Below are positions 57,396 through 64,000 of a stretch of DNA of 64,000 bases, piece by piece. How positions within the stretch are numbered: the stretch's first letter is position 1; every line of letters starts with the position of its first letter. The notes under the pieces are model-generated. The model was not told where the DNA came from. It did no database searches and worked only from the letters and a program-made list of their open reading frames with translations. The position numbers were made by a program, and so were the translations under genes. Origin of the DNA: Chloroflexota bacterium (GTDB taxonomy: Bacteria; Chloroflexota; Chloroflexia; Chloroheliales; Chloroheliaceae); the NCBI GenBank assembly GCA_028287745.1, contig JAQBPB010000026.1, positions 1-64,000 of the forward strand. The letters run 5' to 3'.

Positions 57396-57513
57396 CGCCC
57401 GGTGAACCCATTCACCCTGATTTTTGTTAGCACTTCCCACATAATCCCGAAGAGTCAGTTTGAAATGTTTCCGGCACTTTTAGGACGGAAACAAGATCCG
57501 AATATTACAAAGA

Positions 57514-57559
57514 GAAACCGCCAGGCAAGGTGAATTTCACCAGGAAGCCTGGCGGTTTC
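57514..57559 (+). terminator. hairpin after the DUF1905-type gene
   Basis: Perfect 13-bp stem GAAACCGCCAGGC / GCCTGGCGGTTTC with inner GGTGAA/TTCACC. Confidence 0.65.
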
Positions 57560-57743
57560 GACACCCAACACCACGCACAAGAATTTTAGCCCTTTGGGAA
57601 ACAAATAGTAGTCCGGTTAGCTTTGCTATAAAGTAGGACGGATTAAATTGCTACAGGGCCGGACGATAGCCCGCCTTATCCTGACTGGAAACATATAGCA
57701 AAATGTTAGTGGCCTTAAGATAACCCCGGAAGGAGAATAAAAG

Positions 57744-58295
57744 ATGAGGAAGATAGTCGCCTCGGAGTACCTAACGCTGGATGGCGTAATGGAGGAACCG
57801 GCCTGGACCTCGCCTTACTGGAATGACGAAATCGCCAAATTTAAATTCGACGAGCTATTTGAGAGCGACGCCCTGCTGCTGGGCCGTGTGACCTATGACG
57901 GGTTTGCTCAGGCCTGGCCGCTTATGAAAGACGAGCAGGGCTTTGCCGACCGCATAAACAGTCTACCGAAGTATGTGGCTACCAAAACCCTGGAAAAAGG
58001 CTCCTGGAACAATTCGAACCTGCTAAAAGAGAACCTAATCGAAGAAATTACCCGGTTGAAAGAGCAGCCCGGCCAGAATATTTTGATTTACGGCAGCAGC
58101 CAACTGGTAGACACACTGCTCCAGCACAACCTGATTGATGAATACCGGCTCCTGGTCTACCCGGTTGTTTTAGGGAAGGGAAAGCGTCTTTTCAAGGATG
58201 GCAGTAATACGACCCTGAAGCTGGTAGACAGCAAGACCTTTAGTTCAGGCGTTGTGGCGCTCACCTACGGACCGGTTGAGCAGGAAGAGGCATAA
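57744..58295 (+). CDS. dihydrofolate reductase (RibD C-terminal) family protein
   Basis: MRKIVASEYLTLDGVMEEPAWTSPYW; ILIYGSSQLVDTLLQHNLIDEYRLLVYPVVLGKGKRLF. Confidence 0.9.
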   Translation: MRKIVASEYLTLDGVMEEPAWTSPYWNDEIAKFKFDELFESDALLLGRVTYDGFAQAWPLMKDEQGFADRINSLPKYVATKTLEKGSWNNSNLLKENLIEEITRLKEQPGQNILIYGSSQLVDTLLQHNLIDEYRLLVYPVVLGKGKRLFKDGSNTTLKLVDSKTFSSGVVALTYGPVEQEEA

Positions 58296-58299
58296 TAAA

Positions 58300-58854
58300 A
58301 TGGGAAAAGTCCTGGCAGGTATAACAATGTCACTGGATGGTTTTATTAATGATTGTAACGGCGATGTTAGCCAGCTTTACTCTGATTTCGCTACTTTACG
58401 AGAAACTGAGGTGCTTCAGGAAGCAATAATAACAACCGGGGCAGTAGTGATGGGCCGCCGTGCTTACGATATGGCAGAGGGTGATTTCACGGGTTACGAA
58501 TTTCAAGCGCCCATATTTGTACTTACCCATCATGTTCCGGAAAAGGCTCCTAAAGGAGAGAATGAAAGACTCTCTTTTACCTTTGTCACTGAGGGTATTG
58601 AAAGCGCTATCGAGAAAGCTAAAACCGCCGCCGGTGACAAAGACGTAACGGTGATAGGTGGCGCGGACATCGTTCAACAATGCCTGAGGGCTGGATTGGT
58701 TGAAGAATTACAGATTGACATTATGCCGCTGCTACTGGGCGAAGGTCTCCGATTTTTCGAGCATTTAGCTGCTTCGCAAATTCAATTGGAAAGAATTAAG
58801 GTAATAGAGTTACCGGCTGGTAGGACCGAACTGTGCTTTCGGGTCATAAAATAA
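58300..58854 (+). CDS. dihydrofolate reductase (RibD C-terminal) family protein
   Basis: MGKVLAGITMSLDGFINDCNGD; VTVIGGADIVQQCLRAGLVEELQIDIMPLLLGEGLRFF. Confidence 0.9.
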   Translation: MGKVLAGITMSLDGFINDCNGDVSQLYSDFATLRETEVLQEAIITTGAVVMGRRAYDMAEGDFTGYEFQAPIFVLTHHVPEKAPKGENERLSFTFVTEGIESAIEKAKTAAGDKDVTVIGGADIVQQCLRAGLVEELQIDIMPLLLGEGLRFFEHLAASQIQLERIKVIELPAGRTELCFRVIK

Positions 58855-58909
58855 GATAAATCACTGTTAAACCCGGTCTGTCTTACTCCAAATAAGAAAG
58901 CCTGCACCA

Positions 58910-59461
58910 ATGAACAAAATTACAAGGACCCACCTGGCTAATATCCACTCGGAAGATAAAGACTTACAAACCAGAGCTTATTTCTACCTTATCGAAGAGA
59001 CTGACAGGCCGGTGGATTGGGCCTATGATGTCTGGGACGAAATGGTAGTGACTTTAACTAATAAAGACAACCACCGGCGAGCGATTGCTGCCCAGGTTCT
59101 CTGCAACCTGGCTAAGAGCGACCCGGAGAACCGGATGTTACAGGATTTTGGGGCGCTTCTGGCGGTGACAAAGGACGAGAGGTTTGTCACCGCCCGGCAC
59201 TGCCTGCAAGAGATTTGGAAAGTTGGCACTGCCGGAAAGCCGCAGCAAAAGCTATTGGTGGACGGCCTGGAAGGCCGCTTCAGGGAATGCCTGGCCGAAA
59301 AGAACGGCACCCTGATTCGCTACGATATCATCCAGGATTTGAAAAAGTTATACAATGTCGTAATGGATGAAAAAATAAGAGAAAAAGCCCTGGAGTTAAT
59401 CGAAACCGAAGATGACCCTAAATACCGCAAAAAGTATGCAGCGGTGTGGAAGGCCAGGTAA
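58910..59461 (+). CDS. hypothetical HEAT-like helical repeat protein
   Basis: 183 aa, amphipathic helix pattern; no specific family assigned. Confidence 0.6.
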   Translation: MNKITRTHLANIHSEDKDLQTRAYFYLIEETDRPVDWAYDVWDEMVVTLTNKDNHRRAIAAQVLCNLAKSDPENRMLQDFGALLAVTKDERFVTARHCLQEIWKVGTAGKPQQKLLVDGLEGRFRECLAEKNGTLIRYDIIQDLKKLYNVVMDEKIREKALELIETEDDPKYRKKYAAVWKAR

Positions 59462-59557
59462 ATTTCCGGTCTGACAGCCAGGGCGCCTGGCAAACTGAGT
59501 TTCATGAAGTGTGTGTGCGCTTTGGGCAAGAGACCTTATTAGATAAAGGGATAGGCT

Positions 59558-59827
59558 ATGTGCAGGAACATCAAAACTCTATCAAACTTCGAACCGCCTG
59601 TCACCGAGGAGGAGATACGGGCCGCCGCTTTACAATATGTGCGCAAGGTAAGCGGGTTTAACCAACCCTCGAAAGCCAACGAAGCGGCCTTCCTGGCAGC
59701 GGTTGACGCAATAGCGGCAATCTCCGGTAACCTGCTTAATACGTTGGAGACAAATTCACCACCCAGAAACCGCGCAGAAGAGGCCGCCAAGGCCAAGGCC
59801 CGTTCTGCGCTGCGGTTTTCCCGGTAG
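59558..59827 (+). CDS. DUF2277-type protein
   Basis: MCRNIKTLSNFEPPVTEEEIRAAALQYVRKVSGFNQPSKANEAAF. Confidence 0.85.
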   Translation: MCRNIKTLSNFEPPVTEEEIRAAALQYVRKVSGFNQPSKANEAAFLAAVDAIAAISGNLLNTLETNSPPRNRAEEAAKAKARSALRFSR

Positions 59828-59876
59828 CTTTCCAGAACTTTATTTAGCTTATCTTAAAAAGGGTAGCCGGTCAGAC

Positions 59877-60209
59877 TTAACGGCGCAAGCGGGCCAGTTC
59901 CGCCTTTAAGGCTTCCAGTTCGTCGGTCAGGCGGACCACTATTTCTACCCCGGCCCAGTTCAGACCCAGTTCCTGGATCAGGCGGCGCACTTTTCGCAGC
60001 CGCATAATATCCCCCGAACTGTAACGGGCCGGTTCGCTGGAAGGCCGGGTAGGACTGACCAGCCCTACCTGGACGCACCGTTCAATCAGGGCCGGGCCCA
60101 GGCGGGTCATGTTAGTAGTAATTTCCAGCGTAAAGTAGGTTATTTCGCCCTCGGGGGCCGGTTGTTCCCAGGAGGAGGCGCTATCTTTATCTTCAAAGGA
60201 CTGGCTCAT
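59877..60209 (-). CDS. MerR-like chaperone modulator (CbpM-like)
   Basis: YFTLEITTNMTRLGPALIERCVQVGLVSP..DIMRLRKVRRLIQELGLNWAGVEIVVRL; adjacent to DnaJ-family gene. Confidence 0.8.
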   Translation of the reverse strand: MSQSFEDKDSASSWEQPAPEGEITYFTLEITTNMTRLGPALIERCVQVGLVSPTRPSSEPARYSSGDIMRLRKVRRLIQELGLNWAGVEIVVRLTDELEALKAELARLRR

Positions 60210-60210
60210 C

Positions 60211-61275
60211 TTAGTTTACGCCTCCTTTTGTACCGGTTTGCTCCCTGCGTTGTAGCAACCTGGCAAAATCCTCCAGGGCGGCCTTTTCCTCGGGGTCCAG
60301 TTCGACAGGGAGTTGCACCTGAACCTGCACGTAGAGATCGCCACGCTCGTCCGAACCGGCCCGGCGGGGCATGCCCTGGTTGCGCAACTTGACCTGGTTG
60401 CCGTTCTGAGTGTTAGGCGCGATCTTCAGGGCCAGCCTGCCGCCTTTGATGGTTGGCACTGGCACCTCGCCACCCAGCAGAGCTGTGGTCAAAGGCACAT
60501 TGATTTTTGCATAAAGGTCGGCCCCTTTTCGCTCGAAAAAGACATGGGGCAAGACTTCCACCGCCAGGTAAAGGTCGCCCGCCGGGCCACCGTTATAACC
60601 GGGCGAACCCAACCCGGCCAGGCGTACCCGGTCGCCATCGCTCACCCCGGCCGGTATAGAAACTTCCACTCTTTTAGTCTTTCCCGGCTCTACCGCCAGT
60701 TCAAGGACCCGTTTAGCGCCATTAAAGGCTTCTTCCAGGGTAACCTGGACCGGATATTCGGCGTCACGGCCTTTCGCGGGCCGGGCCTGGGCCTGAAAGC
60801 CACCGCCTCGGCTGCTTCGACCGGCTGCCCCACCGAAGATCGAGTTAAAGAAATCCGAGTAAGGGCTTTCGTTACCAAACATGTCCTCCAAATCTTCGGC
60901 GTTAACGGTGTGGTACTGGTAAGACCCACCCGGTCCGGTGCTGGCCCCGGCGCCCGCATAAGCGCCCCGGCTTCCGACACCGCTCATATAAGTTTCAAAA
61001 GGAACCCCGGTTGCTTCGCCACCCGCCTTCTTCCAGGCTTCGTATTCTTTGTAATTCTCACCGTATTTGTCGTAGACCTTGCGTTTCTCGCTGTCACCAA
61101 GCACTTCGTACGCTTCGCTAATTTCCCGGAATTTGTTGGTCGCTTCCTGGTTGTTTGGGTTGACATCCGGGTGATATTGGCGGGCAAGCTTACGGTAAGC
61201 TTTTTTTATCTCTTTAGTGTCCGTGCCTTTTTCCACGCCCAGTATTTTATAATAATCTTTGAAATCTGTTGCCAT
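60211..61275 (-). CDS. DnaJ-family curved-DNA-binding protein (CbpA-like)
   Basis: [36 protein letters not shown]-domain; DnaJ C-terminal domain; no Cys-rich zinc finger. Confidence 0.92.
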   Translation of the reverse strand: MATDFKDYYKILGVEKGTDTKEIKKAYRKLARQYHPDVNPNNQEATNKFREISEAYEVLGDSEKRKVYDKYGENYKEYEAWKKAGGEATGVPFETYMSGVGSRGAYAGAGASTGPGGSYQYHTVNAEDLEDMFGNESPYSDFFNSIFGGAAGRSSRGGGFQAQARPAKGRDAEYPVQVTLEEAFNGAKRVLELAVEPGKTKRVEVSIPAGVSDGDRVRLAGLGSPGYNGGPAGDLYLAVEVLPHVFFERKGADLYAKINVPLTTALLGGEVPVPTIKGGRLALKIAPNTQNGNQVKLRNQGMPRRAGSDERGDLYVQVQVQLPVELDPEEKAALEDFARLLQRREQTGTKGGVN

Positions 61276-61550
61276 TCTTAACTATCACCTCGCTTAAAAT
61301 TTTGGAGGCCACTTTCAAACAATCCCGGCCTCAATGCCGCTGAATAAATCACCGGACAAAGGATTATGCCAGCTAACAAATGATTGCATGCCATTAATAT
61401 TTACGTGCAGGCGGGGTAGGGGTTTCAACTTCCTGATTAATCAAATACAACTATAACACTCTTTCCAAAGCCGAATTTTGTAACGCCCGGCGGAGAGGTA
61501 TGCTAAAATGGGCCACGCAATAAGAAAAACAAAAGGAGGGCCGAATAACC

Positions 61551-62465
61551 GTGGCTGAAAATCTGTTAAATGATTTTGAGGTTTGCGATACCGCGCGGAT
61601 GAGTATCGAGCAGTTGGCCGATACCATGAACGAGAGTTTCGCCGGTTACTTTTTGCCGGTTACTTTTACCCCACCGAAGTATGCCAGATTTTGCCGGGCC
61701 TATAGTATTGACCTGGCCCAGGGACTACTGGCCCGGCACTGGGACGGACGCCTGGTCGGGCTGACCATGCTTGGGCTGCGCGGTGAAAGAGGCTGGTGCG
61801 GCGGCTTTGGGATTGTCCCCGAATTTCGAGGTATAGGGCTGGGAACCTGGTTCTGCCACAAATTAGTCGAGCGTGGACGCGAAGCAGGGCTTACCACCTT
61901 ACAACTGGAAGTGCTAACCCAGAACGAACGGGCCATTCGTATTTACCAGCAAGCCGGGTTTCAGATTACCCGCGACCTGGCGATACTGTCCGCCCCGGTT
62001 AGTACCGTGCTGGAAGAACTTAAGTCGGCGTATACGGTCCGGATGGAAATCAGCGAAGTCAGCCTGGAAGAAGCCTTACACACCGCGATCCGCTTGGAAC
62101 CGGCCCTGGGCTTTGAACCAAGCTGGCAGCGTGAACCGGCCAGCCTGTACACGACCAGCGGGTTGCGCGGGATTGTCGCCCGGCGCGGTGGTACGGCCCT
62201 GGCGGTCCTTATATACGAGCATACCCCGGAAACGGGCCGGATAACCCTGCAAAACCTGACTTTTTACAATGAATCGGCGGCGAAAGCCCTGCTCGAACGC
62301 GCCGCGGTCAACTCGAAGATCCTGCGGCCGCAGCGTGAAGACGCCCCGGCTGAACACTTTTATGTTTTAAATGAGCCGGAACACAGTGAGCTTTTCTTGC
62401 TGCTAAGCCAGCTTGGCCTGCAAGAAACTAATCGTCAACATGAAATGGTTATCGGTCTAAGTTAA
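61551..62465 (+). CDS. GNAT-family N-acetyltransferase
   Basis: GIVPEFRGIGLGTWFCHKLVERGREAGLTTLQLEVLTQNERAIRIYQQAGF. Confidence 0.9.
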   Translation: MAENLLNDFEVCDTARMSIEQLADTMNESFAGYFLPVTFTPPKYARFCRAYSIDLAQGLLARHWDGRLVGLTMLGLRGERGWCGGFGIVPEFRGIGLGTWFCHKLVERGREAGLTTLQLEVLTQNERAIRIYQQAGFQITRDLAILSAPVSTVLEELKSAYTVRMEISEVSLEEALHTAIRLEPALGFEPSWQREPASLYTTSGLRGIVARRGGTALAVLIYEHTPETGRITLQNLTFYNESAAKALLERAAVNSKILRPQREDAPAEHFYVLNEPEHSELFLLLSQLGLQETNRQHEMVIGLS

Positions 62466-62479
62466 GGAGATTACAGTAA

Positions 62480-63454
62480 ATGAAGGCATTTGTCAGCCGG
62501 GCAATCCCTCCAGCGGGGCTAAAAGTTCTTGAAGAATCAACCGACCTGGATATTACTTATAACACGCTGGACGAAGGCTTTAGCAAATCCGAACTGATTG
62601 CCCGGACCAGGGACGCGGATGGGTTGCTCTGCCTGCTAACCGATACGATTGATGCCGAAGTGCTGGACCAGTGTCCTAACCTGAAAGTAATCAGCAATAT
62701 GGCGGTCGGTTACAATAATATTGATGTGGTTGAAGCGACCAAACGAGGGATTGTAGTAACGAATACGCCCGGCGTCCTGACCGAAGCCACGGCCGATTTC
62801 ACCTGGGCCTTGCTCCTGGCGGCGGCCCGGCGGGTAGGCGAGGGCGAACGATTGGTGCGCTCGCACAACTGGCATGGCTGGGGGCCTTTGCAATTGCTGG
62901 GTGGGGCAGTTAATGGCAAAACACTGGGGCTTATCGGCATGGGCCGGATAGGTCAGGCGGTGGCGCGGCGGGCTGCCGGGTTCAATATGGACATTATTTA
63001 CTACAACCGCTCGGCCCTGGAACCGGCGCTGGAAAATGAGTTGAAATTGCGGCGGGTCGAACTGGATGAATTGCTGGTAACCAGTGACTATGTAAGCCTG
63101 CATGCGCCCTACACCAACCAGACTCACCACATTATCAACGCCGAAAGCCTGGGCCGGATGAAACCGACCGCCTACCTCATTAACACCTCACGCGGCCCAT
63201 TGGTGGATGAAGCCGCCCTGGTAGCGGCCCTGCAAGCCGGGCAAATTGCCGGGGCCGGGCTGGATGTTTTTGAGAAAGAACCGGAACTTTATCCCGGCCT
63301 GACCGAGCTGGATAATGTAGTACTGGCCCCTCACCTGGGCAGCGCGACCCACGAAACCAGGGGCGAAATGTCCCGCCTGGCGGCCACGAACCTGGTAGCG
63401 GTCTTGCGCGGCCAGCGGCCCGCGAACCCGGTTAACCCCGAAGTATTAAGCTAA
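62480..63454 (+). CDS. D-2-hydroxyacid dehydrogenase (glyoxylate reductase-like)
   Basis: GKTLGLIGMGRIGQAVARRAAGFNMDIIYYNRS; LINTSRGPLVDEAALVAAL. Confidence 0.92.
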   Translation: MKAFVSRAIPPAGLKVLEESTDLDITYNTLDEGFSKSELIARTRDADGLLCLLTDTIDAEVLDQCPNLKVISNMAVGYNNIDVVEATKRGIVVTNTPGVLTEATADFTWALLLAAARRVGEGERLVRSHNWHGWGPLQLLGGAVNGKTLGLIGMGRIGQAVARRAAGFNMDIIYYNRSALEPALENELKLRRVELDELLVTSDYVSLHAPYTNQTHHIINAESLGRMKPTAYLINTSRGPLVDEAALVAALQAGQIAGAGLDVFEKEPELYPGLTELDNVVLAPHLGSATHETRGEMSRLAATNLVAVLRGQRPANPVNPEVLS

Positions 63455-63511
63455 TTTCCCTGGTTTCCAATTCAAAGTAAAAATGCTAAAGACGAAAAGG
63501 GGAGCGTTCTA

Positions 63512-63988
63512 TTAAATTAGAACGCTCGCCAGGATTTCACGCATGCTGCGGGTCTGTTCAGGACCAACCGGCAGGCGGAACTGTTCGGCCAGACAGCCAA
63601 CCAGTTCCGGCACTTCTGCCGAAGGGACGGTCGGGCGAGGACCGTCCATATCAAAATGGTAGCCGCTGCGGGGAGCCGGACCAGTTACTTCGACCGACAC
63701 CCGGACTAACGGGTAAAAGACCACGAAGCTATCATCGTCCACCAGGACCTGAGTATCCCTTAACTGCGTTTCAGTTAAGGTCGCCAGGAAGTTTCCCAAT
63801 TCCTGCTCCGAATAAACAGTGCAATCGGCGTATTCAACTTCTAATGCTGGCTCTAATTCCAGATCAAACATTACATTCTCCTTCGAAACTTGGGCGGTTG
63901 TCCGGGCCTCTTCAACAGTTTCAAACTCATTTACCCCATCCAGGTCAGTGGCTACAAGCTCGTTTCGGTATAATTTCCCCTCAGTCAT
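63512..63988 (-). CDS. hypothetical protein
   Basis: 158 aa ORF with coding-like composition; an internal ATG at 63871 has an AAGGAG RBS, so the start is uncertain. Confidence 0.55.
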   Translation of the reverse strand: MTEGKLYRNELVATDLDGVNEFETVEEARTTAQVSKENVMFDLELEPALEVEYADCTVYSEQELGNFLATLTETQLRDTQVLVDDDSFVVFYPLVRVSVEVTGPAPRSGYHFDMDGPRPTVPSAEVPELVGCLAEQFRLPVGPEQTRSMREILASVLI

Positions 63989-64000
63989 AAGGTTGCTCCC

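Noticed and set aside
60313-61281. 322-aa plus-strand ORF
   Set aside because: Fully antisense to the clear DnaJ-family gene; composition is that of a shadow frame.
1-64000. tRNA, rRNA or complete transposase genes
   Set aside because: None was recognised when reading the sequence; a tRNAscan or IS search could not be run.

Overview
This 64 kb window looks like a bacterial chromosome with moderately high GC and a Chloroflexota-like flavour (inferred from lipoproteins with Ala/Thr-rich linkers; not proven). Main blocks: (1) 1-6 kb, a 5'-truncated LuxR-type regulator, OsmC-like protein, methyltransferase, M14 peptidase and PqqC/TenA-like protein. (2) 6-16 kb, a ChrB-like protein, EamA transporter, dipeptide-type ABC transporter, gamma-glutamyltransferase, Rieske protein, GlcG-like protein and aldehyde dehydrogenase. 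Three promoter regions in this block share a near-identical ATGTAACGTTTGTAACAT motif. (3) 16-20 kb, a compact class II lanthipeptide locus (LanM plus a mersacidin/lichenicidin-like precursor) with no exporter or protease nearby. (4) 20-32 kb, a glycoside utilisation locus (HTH regulator, GH2, LacI, sugar ABC transporter, GH5, GH35-like). (5) 35-43 kb, a LacI gene split by a 10-bp tandem repeat, divergent from a cluster of two NagB-like deaminases, an unassigned (alpha/alpha)6-like protein, a PfkB kinase and an epimerase. (6) 42.8-45.1 kb, a scar region with frameshifted hypE, a LacI-HTH/HypD-C-terminal chimera and a GH13 alpha-glucosidase remnant. (7) 45.6-55.1 kb, a fructan locus with three GH32-type proteins, one with Gln at the usual acid/base Glu. 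(8) 55-64 kb, small stress or housekeeping genes, CbpA/CbpM chaperone pair, GNAT and D-2-hydroxyacid dehydrogenase. All calls come from reading the sequence and recalling family motifs; no database search was run.
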